Assembly: GCA_946479895.1 (NCBI GenBank) | Contig: CAMLHT010000270.1 | Coordinates: forward strand, 1-5,069 | From: an uncultured Gemmatimonadota bacterium | GTDB taxonomy: Bacteria > Gemmatimonadota > Gemmatimonadetes > Gemmatimonadales > Gemmatimonadaceae | Direction of reading: 5' to 3' | DNA: 5,069 nucleotides | Part shown: positions 1-5,069 of the stretch, one piece after another | Numbering within the stretch: position 1 is the stretch's first letter | Layout: each line of letters starts with the position of its first letter | The notes under the pieces: generated by a model | Databases searched by the model: none | Told to the model about the DNA's origin: nothing | What the model saw: only the letters and a program-made list of their open reading frames with translations | Translations under genes and position numbers: made by a program

Positions 1-28
1 CCACTCCCACTCCCACTCCCACTCCCAC
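1..28. repeat. CCCACT-type hexamer tandem repeat with G-quadruplex potential
   Basis: The window opens in the middle of a perfect tandem repeat with a 6-base period, four full units plus a partial one, so its left boundary is not visible. The + strand has four CCC runs at 6-8, 12-14, 18-20 and 24-26, each separated by the same ACT spacer. The - strand therefore has four GGG runs with 3-base loops, the canonical G-quadruplex pattern. On the + strand one frame reads alternating His-Ser and ends at a TAA at 32-34, so the repeat could be the tail of an upstream gene or could be intergenic. The sequence here cannot decide between these. A multiple-of-three period would preserve frame if copy number varied. 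Confidence 0.9.
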
Positions 29-88
29 AGCTAAGAATCTTTCCACGTCTTGCATCATTTCTTGACTGTTCTGTCCGGTGTGTGACCT

Positions 89-113
89 CCGATGGGTTTC
101 AATCTTCCATTGG
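89..113 (+). other. Small hairpin in the fdhE leader
   Basis: CCGATGG at 89-95 can pair with CCATTGG at 107-113, giving a 7-base-pair stem with one G-U wobble in RNA and an 11-base loop. No U-tract follows, so it does not look like an intrinsic terminator. It lies 65 bases before the fdhE start, too far to mask the ribosome binding site directly. A stem of this size can occur by chance. Confidence 0.3.
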
Positions 114-169
114 CTGCCGGCGTAGCGATGAACGACTTCCGTTCGTGCTGATCACTGGCGTTTCCTCGC

Positions 170-173
170 GGAG
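170..173 (+). promoter_or_regulatory. Ribosome binding site for fdhE
   Basis: A GGAG lies five bases before the GTG at 179. It supports that GTG as the start. An in-frame TGA at 149-151 and the absence of any other ATG, GTG or TTG between it and 179 leave no upstream alternative. Confidence 0.65.
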
Positions 174-178
174 TCTGC

Positions 179-943
179 GTGACCGGAACGGTTATCACCC
201 GAAGTCGCGACGTCGTCTCGAAAGGCGTCGCGGATCAGTTTGGTCCTGTGCTGCAGCTGCAACAGGCGCTTCGGTCAGCCGTCCGCCCCGTGGTCGACGT
301 GAAGGAAGCACGCTCACGCATCGCGAGCCGGCGCCCGGGATTCGATCCCGTGAAGATCCTGAGCCGCGCGCGCACGGTGGTGACCGCCTTCGATCGATGC
401 GTCGACGCCCTGGAAGTCGCGGGCCTCGCCTCCTCGACATCGGTCACCGCGCTGCGCCAGCAACAGCACGATCCCCGCTCGCTGGCCATCTCCTGGGCCG
501 CGGGAGAAACCGCGCCGACCGCGTCGACGCAGAGACTCGCCCAGAAGGCCGCGTCGCTCGTCGCCGGCGCGATCCTGCAGTCGAATGCCCGGGTCGTCAC
601 GCAGAAGCTGGCGCTCGAGACGTGGAACCGTCCCGTCTGCCCGTCGTGCGGCGGCGCCCCGGACCTCGCGTTCGTCGAGGGCACCCGGCGCGCGCTCGTG
701 TGCTCGCGATGCGACACGTCATGGCCGGTGAGCACCCGCGGGTGCATCGGCTGCGAGGCGACGGGATCGCCGACGATCGCACGCGTGCGGTCGCCGTATC
801 TCGGCTACGACCTGGTGATCTGTCATGCCTGCGGGCGCTACCTGAAGGAGCGCGTCGGTCGCGCGGCGCATCCGCCGCTCGTGGAACGCGCCCTTACCGC
901 GGAGATGGACGCCGCCGCGGTGCGCCGCGGACTGCGGATCTGA
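179..943 (+). CDS. fdhE: Formate dehydrogenase accessory protein FdhE
   Basis: This 254-residue protein matches the FdhE family, cytoplasmic iron-binding accessory proteins needed to make active membrane-bound formate dehydrogenases. The diagnostic part is the C-terminal half, with four CxxC pairs at Cys154/157, 175/178, 189/192 and 215/218. They sit in typical surroundings: CPSCGGAP, the Trp182 after the second pair (CDTSW), GCIGCEATG, and YDLVICHACGRYLKE. In known FdhE these cysteines bind iron and the protein interacts with the catalytic subunit. The N-terminal 150 residues are mostly helical-looking and weakly conserved. The protein is shorter than the roughly 300-residue enterobacterial form, but all four cysteine pairs are present, so it looks intact. 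There is no signal peptide or membrane segment. The start is GTG, with GGAG five bases upstream. mobA begins 19 bases after the stop, consistent with co-transcription. No formate dehydrogenase subunit lies in the window; the substrate enzyme is inferred from the family. Confidence 0.9.
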   Translation: MTGTVITRSRDVVSKGVADQFGPVLQLQQALRSAVRPVVDVKEARSRIASRRPGFDPVKILSRARTVVTAFDRCVDALEVAGLASSTSVTALRQQQHDPRSLAISWAAGETAPTASTQRLAQKAASLVAGAILQSNARVVTQKLALETWNRPVCPSCGGAPDLAFVEGTRRALVCSRCDTSWPVSTRGCIGCEATGSPTIARVRSPYLGYDLVICHACGRYLKERVGRAAHPPLVERALTAEMDAAAVRRGLRI

Positions 944-962
944 CCCTGCGAGCGGCCGCACC

Positions 963-1577
963 GTGAACGGCGGCCGGCGCGAGGTGACGGGCGCGATCAT
1001 CGCGGGAGGGGCCGCGTCGCGATTCGGCGGGCGACCGAAGGGCCTCGAGCTGGTTCAGGGCTCCCGCATCATCGACCGGGTCGCGGCGAGCCTGCGGCCG
1101 AACGTGGACCGGCTCCTGATCGCGACGAACGACCCCGATGCGCCAGCGTGGCTGAACGACGTCGCGGTCGCGCGGGACGTGCTGCCCGGACGGGCGAGCG
1201 CCATCGGGATTCACGCGGCCCTGTCGGCGGCCGGCACGGACGTCATCGCCGTCGCCTGGGACATGCCCTTCGTCCCCGCGGGGCTGATCGCCCTCCTGCG
1301 CGAGAGTCTCGTCGCTGGTGTCGGCGCCGTGGTGCCTCGCCCCGGCGGACGCTGGCAGCCGCTGTGCGCGGCCTACTCCCGGGACGCCATCGGTCCGATC
1401 GAGTCGGCGATCCGCGCCGGCGAGCCGCGGCTGACGGACATCGTCGCCGGGCTTCCGGGAGCGGTCGCGATCGAGGATTCGGAGCTGCGGTTCTTCGGCG
1501 ATCCCGATGTCGTCTTCCTGAACGTGAACACCGAGGCCGACCTGGAGCGTGCCCGCGTCCTCGCCGGGCTGCTATAG
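963..1577 (+). CDS. mobA: Molybdenum cofactor guanylyltransferase MobA
   Basis: MobA transfers GMP from GTP to molybdenum-molybdopterin in the cytoplasm, making the MGD cofactor of DMSO-reductase-family enzymes such as formate dehydrogenase. The 204 residues fit the family (about 190-210). The nucleotide-binding signature GAIIAGGAASRFGGRPKG covers residues 10-27, with Arg20 and Lys26 as the usual basic residues. The metal-binding aspartate is Asp100 in AWDMPFV, and the C-terminal NVNT followed by an acidic stretch (187-194) is the usual family ending. The GTG at 963 gives the normal short lead before the AGG loop. A second in-frame GTG at 984 (MTGAIIAGG) is possible, but neither has a strong ribosome binding site. 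The related CTP-using MocA and the fused MobAB are alternatives; the short single-domain form next to FdhE favours the guanylyltransferase. No frameshift or missing motif is seen. Confidence 0.9.
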   Translation: MNGGRREVTGAIIAGGAASRFGGRPKGLELVQGSRIIDRVAASLRPNVDRLLIATNDPDAPAWLNDVAVARDVLPGRASAIGIHAALSAAGTDVIAVAWDMPFVPAGLIALLRESLVAGVGAVVPRPGGRWQPLCAAYSRDAIGPIESAIRAGEPRLTDIVAGLPGAVAIEDSELRFFGDPDVVFLNVNTEADLERARVLAGLL

Positions 1578-1598
1578 TTTCCGGCGCACGGGAGGAGC

Positions 1599-1630
1599 GG
1601 GTCCCTCGCTTCGCTCGGGATGACAATGGC
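1599..1630. repeat. Dispersed intergenic repeat of the 'CHPERSEG' type
   Basis: Read on the - strand, the mobA-dacB gap contains cccgagcgaagcgaggga, preceded by tgtcat. This is a familiar interspersed element whose three frames produce the spurious peptides CHPERSEG, VIPSEARD and SSRAKRG; all three can be read here. The core holds a 12-base mirror sequence, CTCGCTTCGCTC (1605-1616), and flanking CCC/GGG that could form an imperfect hairpin. The element may extend left to about 1581 through the GC-rich ccggcgcacgggaggagc. Only one copy lies in this window, so calling it dispersed rests on recognition and not on copies seen here. It contains the ATG at 1620 and reaches the ATG at 1626, both in frame with dacB. 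Confidence 0.75.
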
Positions 1631-1635
1631 TTGCT

Positions 1636-1641
1636 GGACGG
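1636..1641 (+). promoter_or_regulatory. Possible ribosome binding site for dacB
   Basis: GGACGG lies eight bases before the ATG at 1650. It is an imperfect Shine-Dalgarno match, but it is well placed and lies just outside the repeat, so it modestly supports 1650 over the ATGs at 1620 and 1626. Confidence 0.35.
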
Positions 1642-1649
1642 CCCTCGAC

Positions 1650-3155
1650 ATGTTGAAGACGCAAAAGACCCTGATTCTCCTGATCGCCGCGGCGTCGTGC
1701 GCGGCGCCGATCGTCGTCACCCCGGCGCCCGGCGTGCGGGTCGTGCCGCGCGTCGGCGAACGCGCGCTGCGCCACGCCATCGATTCGGTGACGAATGCCG
1801 CCGAGTTCGCGAACGGACACTGGGGAGTGCTGGTCGTCGACACGCGTGGGGATACGCTCTACTCGCGCAACGCCGGCAAGCTCTTCATGCCGGCATCGAA
1901 CCAGAAGATCCTCACCTCGGCGACGGCGTTGTCGCTCCTGGGCCCCGACTACCGCTATCGCACGTCGTTCGTCGCCCACGGCCCCGTGGTGAACGGGGTG
2001 CTCCAGGGTGACCTGGGAGTCGTCGGACGCGGCGACCCGTCCGTAAGCGATCACATGCGCGGAGACGCCATGGGGCCGCTGCGCGAGATCGCGGACTCGC
2101 TGGTGGCCCGCGGCATTCGAAGCATCCGTGGAAAGGTGGTGGCCGAGGGAAACCTGTTTCCTGATGCGGTGCTCGGCTTCGGCTGGTCGTGGAGCGACCT
2201 GGAGGACGACTACTCCGCCCCGATCGACGAGCTGCTGTTCAACGAAGGCTTCACCAACATCCTCGTGCGGGCCGGCCAGCGCGCCGGCGATTCGGTCCGG
2301 ATCGAGACCCGGCCGACGAAGAGCTGGCCCCGGGTGCGCGTCTCGGCGGTGACCGTCGGCCCGGTGATCGCGCCGCTGGACACCACGCTCCCCCGCCCGC
2401 CCCGCCCGGAGCTTACGCTCCAGAAGGACACGCTGACCGGCGACGTGCTCGTCGGCGGCTCGATCGTGGCCGGCGACAGCGCGACCCTCGTCGTCACGCA
2501 TCGCGATCCCGACCTGGCGTACATCGCCGCCTTCCGCGAGGCACTGGCCGAGCGGGGCATCACGACGACGAACGACGCGCTGCCCGGGGGAACGATCGCG
2601 GACACGCTGGTCACGCTCGTCTCTCCACCGCTGCGCGAGATCCTGCCGCCGTTCATGAAGCCGTCGCAGAACCAGATCGGGGAGATGCTCTTCAAGACCA
2701 TCGGGCTGGAGCGCGGCAGCGCCGGCACGGCGTCGGCCGCCCGCGCCGTCGTGGAGAAGCAGCTCGTTACGTGGGGAGCGACGCCATCCGGATTCGTCGT
2801 GCGCGACGGCAGCGGCCTGTCGCGATACGACTACGTCTCCCCGGAGACGATCGTCCACGTCCTCGACGCGATGCGGAAGGACACCGCGTTCGGCGTGTTC
2901 TACGAGTCGCTGCCCATCGCGGGCGTCGATGGGACGATCCGCAGCCGGATGCGCGGAACGCCAGCCGCCGGGAACGTGCGGGCGAAGACGGGTTCCGTCG
3001 CCCAGGCGCGCTCGCTCTCCGGCTACGTGCGCACGCTGACGGGCGACACGCTGATGTTCAGCATTCTCGCCAACAACTGGAACGTGCCGGCCGGCCGGGT
3101 GACCGCCGCGGCCGATTCGATCGCGGCGCGTCTCGCATCGTACCGCCGCCGGTGA
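1650..3155 (+). CDS. dacB: D-alanyl-D-alanine carboxypeptidase/endopeptidase, PBP4 family (peptidase S13)
   Basis: This 501-residue envelope enzyme belongs to the PBP4/DacB family, which trims the terminal D-Ala of peptidoglycan stem peptides and can cut D-Ala-meso-DAP cross-links. All three penicillin-binding motifs are present: SNQK with nucleophile Ser83 and Lys86, SQN at 339-341 and KTG at 446-448. The family block DGSGLSRYDYVSP occupies residues 386-398. The long spacing between the first two motifs (about 255 residues) is the family hallmark, caused by inserted domains. The leader MLKTQKTLILLIAAASC is a short basic start plus hydrophobic core. Cys17 in AASC is a weak lipobox, so export by signal peptidase II or I is possible. 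I chose ATG 1650 because it gives this clean leader; the in-frame ATGs at 1620 and 1626 lie in a repeat and would add polar residues before it. The gene ends 2 bases before moeA, which is odd for a cell-wall enzyme in a molybdenum cofactor cluster. Confidence 0.92.
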   Translation: MLKTQKTLILLIAAASCAAPIVVTPAPGVRVVPRVGERALRHAIDSVTNAAEFANGHWGVLVVDTRGDTLYSRNAGKLFMPASNQKILTSATALSLLGPDYRYRTSFVAHGPVVNGVLQGDLGVVGRGDPSVSDHMRGDAMGPLREIADSLVARGIRSIRGKVVAEGNLFPDAVLGFGWSWSDLEDDYSAPIDELLFNEGFTNILVRAGQRAGDSVRIETRPTKSWPRVRVSAVTVGPVIAPLDTTLPRPPRPELTLQKDTLTGDVLVGGSIVAGDSATLVVTHRDPDLAYIAAFREALAERGITTTNDALPGGTIADTLVTLVSPPLREILPPFMKPSQNQIGEMLFKTIGLERGSAGTASAARAVVEKQLVTWGATPSGFVVRDGSGLSRYDYVSPETIVHVLDAMRKDTAFGVFYESLPIAGVDGTIRSRMRGTPAAGNVRAKTGSVAQARSLSGYVRTLTGDTLMFSILANNWNVPAGRVTAAADSIAARLASYRRR

Positions 3156-3157
3156 CG

Positions 3158-4420
3158 ATGATACCGGTCGAGGAGGCGTCCGCCCTCATTCTCGAGACGG
3201 TCGAGCCGCTCGGGGACGAGGACGTGAAGCTCGCGGATGCGGCGGGACGCGTGCTCGCGCAGGACGTCCGGAGCCCGGTCACGCTGCCTCCGTGGGACAA
3301 CGCCGGCATGGATGGCTACGCCGTCAGGGCCGACGACCTGCGCCAGATCAACGCCACCCTTCCCGTCAGCGGCGTCGTCGCGGCCGGCGCGCGCACGGTG
3401 AACACGCTGCCGCCGGGCACCGCCATGCGCATCATGACCGGCGCGCCGATTCCCGCGGGAGCGGACACGGTGATTCGCGTCGAGGACACGGATCGCGGCA
3501 CCGACTTCGTCCGGGTGAACGACCTGCGCGACCTCGGCAGGAACATCCGGCTGAAGGGCAGCGAGCTGCGCGCGAACGACGTAGCGGTCTACTCGGGAAC
3601 CAGCATCGGCCCGGCGCAGATGGGCGTGCTCGCCTCGGTGGGCGCCGGCAAGGTGCGGGTGCACAAGGTGCCTCGCGTGGCCGTGATCGCGTCGGGGGAC
3701 GAGCTCGTGGACCTGGACCGGTTCGCCGACGTCGAGGCCGGCCACGCGATCGTCTCCTCGAACAGCTACACCATCCGGGCGGCCGCCGCCGGCGCGGGCG
3801 CCTCGCTCGCCGATTACGGCATCGTCCGCGACGACCCGCGCGCGCTGGCCAACCGCATCGACGCCGCCCGCACGAGTGACCTCATCGTGACGACCGGCGG
3901 GGTATCCGTGGGCGCGTTCGACCACACCCGCGACGTCGTGCGCCAGATCGGCGGCGACGTGCGCATCGATCGGGTCCGCATGCGACCCGGCGCGCCGCTC
4001 GCCTTCGGGGTCATCGGCGGCGTGCCTTGGCTGGGCCTGCCCGGCAACCCCGTCTCGGCGCTCGTCACCTTCGAGCTGTTCGGAAAGCCGGTGATCCGGC
4101 GGCTCCGCGGCGAGCAGGCGATCTTCCCGCTGCCGGTCCCGGTGATCGTCGACGAGTCGATCGAGCTCCAGGCGCCGCTCACGCACTTCCTGCGCTGCGT
4201 CGTTCGTCCGGGCGACGACGGCGAGCTGCACGCCCGCCTCACCGGCTCCCAGAGCTCGGCCCTCCTGACCTCCATGACCATCGCGACCGGCCTCCTGATC
4301 GTGCCGCACGACCGCCCGCGTGTGGGCATCGGCGCGAGACTCTACGCATTCCTGGCGGGCGACATGGGACGCTCCTCGACCTTCCGGCTGTCGCTCGACG
4401 GCGAGCCCGGCGTCGATTGA
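3158..4420 (+). CDS. moeA: Molybdopterin molybdenumtransferase MoeA
   Basis: MoeA uses molybdate to insert molybdenum into adenylylated molybdopterin, the step before MobA in cofactor maturation. The 420 residues match the usual 400-420. Motifs run in order: DNAGMDGYA (47-55), with the conserved Asp52; MRIMTGAPIPAGADTVIRVED (90-110, the signature after the N-terminal region); KGSELRANDVAV (133-144); VAVIASGDELV (174-184), the start of the MogA-like molybdopterin-binding domain; TTGGVSVGAFDHT (245-257); and GLPGNPVS (293-300). A C-terminal beta domain ends near residue 400 (RLYAFLAGD), followed by a polar tail of about 20 residues. The ATG at 3158 follows the dacB stop by 2 bases. An in-frame GTG at 3152 overlaps that stop as GTGA and would add only two residues. 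Neither has a clear Shine-Dalgarno, so translational coupling to dacB is likely. The same frame stays open far upstream through dacB, but that part is a shadow and not MoeA. Confidence 0.95.
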   Translation: MIPVEEASALILETVEPLGDEDVKLADAAGRVLAQDVRSPVTLPPWDNAGMDGYAVRADDLRQINATLPVSGVVAAGARTVNTLPPGTAMRIMTGAPIPAGADTVIRVEDTDRGTDFVRVNDLRDLGRNIRLKGSELRANDVAVYSGTSIGPAQMGVLASVGAGKVRVHKVPRVAVIASGDELVDLDRFADVEAGHAIVSSNSYTIRAAAAGAGASLADYGIVRDDPRALANRIDAARTSDLIVTTGGVSVGAFDHTRDVVRQIGGDVRIDRVRMRPGAPLAFGVIGGVPWLGLPGNPVSALVTFELFGKPVIRRLRGEQAIFPLPVPVIVDESIELQAPLTHFLRCVVRPGDDGELHARLTGSQSSALLTSMTIATGLLIVPHDRPRVGIGARLYAFLAGDMGRSSTFRLSLDGEPGVD

Positions 4421-5069
4421 GCGATCTCGGGACGGAAGTCGAGCGGCGTTTTCGCACGACGGAGACGGTCGTCGACCTCGAGCGGCGCGAAGTGCGGATC
4501 GTGCATCCGGCCAACTCGGACGACCTGATCAGCGAGGCGGATTTCGTGAAGGACGAGCGCCTGCCCTACTGGGCGGACCTCTGGCCTTCGGCGAAGATGC
4601 TTTCGCGGGCGATGGTCGAGGAGGATGGCCGCGGCAAGCGGCTGCTCGAGCTGGGCTGCGGGTCCGGGCTCGTCACCGTCGCGTCGGCGATCGCGGGTTA
4701 CGAGGTGCTGGCCACGGACTACTACACGGATGCCCTGCTGGTGACCCGGTACAACGTCGAGCGCAACGTGCCGGGAGCTTCCGTCCGGACGCGCGAGGTG
4801 GACTGGCGCGACTGGCCGAAAGGGCTGGGGCGCTTCGACCGGGTGCTCGCGGCCGACGTCCTGTACGAGCCCGCGCACGGTGACCTGATCGCCAGGGCCG
4901 TCTACAAGTCGCTGGCCGACGACGGGCTGGCGACGGTCGCCGACCCGGGCCGCATCAGCCGCCAGAATTTCATCGACCGGGCGACCGAGCTCGGGCTGAT
5001 CGTCGACCTGTCGCGCAAGATGAAGTACGAGGAGGGCGAGATCCGGCAGGAGATCACGCTGATCGACCT
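4417..5069 (+). CDS. Class I SAM-dependent methyltransferase, METTL20/21-like (partial, 3' end outside window)
   Basis: This frame stays open to the window edge, giving 217 residues, probably close to full length. Residues 76-89 (LLELGCGSGLVTVA) are the glycine-rich SAM-binding motif I, Asp101 in VLATD is the expected acidic residue that contacts the SAM ribose, and FDRVLAADVLYE (140-151) is the post-motif region. The LPYWADLWPSA stretch (49-59) before motif I is typical of the protein-lysine methyltransferase-like group that includes ETF-beta methyltransferase (METTL20) and METTL21. The actual substrate cannot be read from the sequence. The start is inferred as TTG 4417, overlapping the moeA stop as TTGA. 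No in-frame ATG, GTG or TTG occurs for nearly 100 bases upstream. The next GTG (4492, codon 26) would remove a lead region that looks like part of the fold. Reinitiation after moeA is the likely mode of translation. A small-molecule or nicotinamide-type methyltransferase is an alternative. Confidence 0.8.
   Translation, partial: MSDLGTEVERRFRTTETVVDLERREVRIVHPANSDDLISEADFVKDERLPYWADLWPSAKMLSRAMVEEDGRGKRLLELGCGSGLVTVASAIAGYEVLATDYYTDALLVTRYNVERNVPGASVRTREVDWRDWPKGLGRFDRVLAADVLYEPAHGDLIARAVYKSLADDGLATVADPGRISRQNFIDRATELGLIVDLSRKMKYEEGEIRQEITLID

Larger units (their letters stand above)
31..178 (+). other. Leader region upstream of fdhE, no gene seen
   Basis: This 148-base stretch is visibly richer in A and T than the genes that follow, as expected for an intergenic or promoter region. 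A TTGACT at 62-67 resembles a -35 box, but the correct spacing (about 85-90, acctcc) holds nothing like a -10 box, so I do not call a promoter. No sigma-54 GG-N10-GC pair was found; the nearest match, GG at 112-113 and GC at 125-126, has the wrong spacing. A 19-codon frame from ATG 92 to TGA 149-151 has no ribosome binding site and is not called a gene. The TGA at 149-151 is in frame with fdhE and limits how far upstream that gene can begin. Confidence 0.5.

Noticed and set aside
62..90. Possible sigma-70 promoter with TTGACT as the -35 box
   Set aside because: No A/T-rich -10 element lies at 16-18 bases spacing; the matching position reads acctcc.
89..113. Leader hairpin as an intrinsic terminator or molybdenum cofactor riboswitch
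   Set aside because: There is no U-tract after the stem, and the single short hairpin is much smaller than the multi-stem Moco RNA motif.
92..151. 19-codon ORF (MGFNLPLAAG...) ahead of fdhE as a possible leader peptide
   Set aside because: There is no ribosome binding site, no run of regulatory codons and no attenuator-like terminator; a frame this short is expected by chance.
82..966. Open frame of 294 codons overlapping fdhE in another frame
   Set aside because: It is Arg/Gly/Pro-rich with no family features, whereas the overlapping frame encodes FdhE with four CxxC pairs.
1572..2858. Long - strand open frame (428 codons) opposite dacB
   Set aside because: It is Arg/Gly/Ala/Asp-rich with no recognisable motif, runs antisense to a gene with clear catalytic motifs, and ends by reading through the CHPERSEG repeat. 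Such frames are typical of the opposite strand of high-GC genes.
2189..3157. Upstream extension of the moeA frame through dacB, which would make a 743-residue protein
   Set aside because: The first 323 residues are Arg-rich shadow translation of dacB, while MoeA homology begins at MIPVEEASALI. A genuine fusion would require dacB to be non-coding, and all its active-site motifs argue against that.
3023..4309. Long - strand open frame (also 428 codons) opposite moeA
   Set aside because: It is His/Arg/Asp/Val-rich low-complexity translation with no motif, antisense to a clear MoeA. The equal length to the other antisense frame is a coincidence: the two proteins share no visible similarity.
4320..4883. 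Alternative frames (187 codons on +, 178 codons on -) across the moeA end and methyltransferase
   Set aside because: Both lack motifs and have Arg/Gly- or Asp/Arg-rich shadow composition, while the frame from 4417 has an intact SAM-binding motif and conserved neighbouring blocks.

Overview
The window is GC-rich throughout the genes (by eye about two thirds G+C, with strong G/C preference at third codon positions). It carries five tightly packed genes, all on the + strand, and no gene on the - strand. Protein style, base composition and the PBP4-type enzyme suggest a high-GC, Gram-negative, free-living bacterium. A Gemmatimonadota- or Acidobacteriota-like soil lineage would fit, but this is an impression and not a demonstrated placement.

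Layout. Bases 1-28 are a perfect CCCACT-type hexamer tandem repeat with four evenly spaced C-runs. Bases 31-178 are a relatively AT-rich leader with one modest hairpin and no convincing promoter. The genes then run fdhE (179-943, formate dehydrogenase accessory/assembly protein with four CxxC pairs), mobA (963-1577, molybdenum cofactor guanylyltransferase), dacB (1650-3155, PBP4/S13-family D-Ala-D-Ala carboxypeptidase with a signal or lipoprotein leader), moeA (3158-4420, molybdopterin molybdenumtransferase) and a class I SAM-dependent methyltransferase of the METTL20/21-like type (4417 to the window end, 3' truncated). A dispersed repeat of the kind that gives spurious 'CHPERSEG' peptides lies between mobA and dacB. 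It contributes a false in-frame ATG upstream of the real dacB start.

How the genes fit together. MoeA inserts molybdenum into molybdopterin, MobA adds GMP to give the guanine-dinucleotide (MGD) cofactor, and FdhE helps assemble a formate dehydrogenase that uses this cofactor. The block therefore looks like the accessory half of a molybdo- (or tungsto-) formate dehydrogenase locus, with structural subunits probably just outside the window. dacB and the methyltransferase have no known role in this pathway, yet they are physically locked into the same unit: dacB ends 2 bases before moeA, and the methyltransferase overlaps the moeA stop by 4 bases. I found no clear new defence, mobile or RNA system. 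The most useful observations are the embedded dacB, the corrected start sites, the coupled TTG-start methyltransferase and the two repeats.
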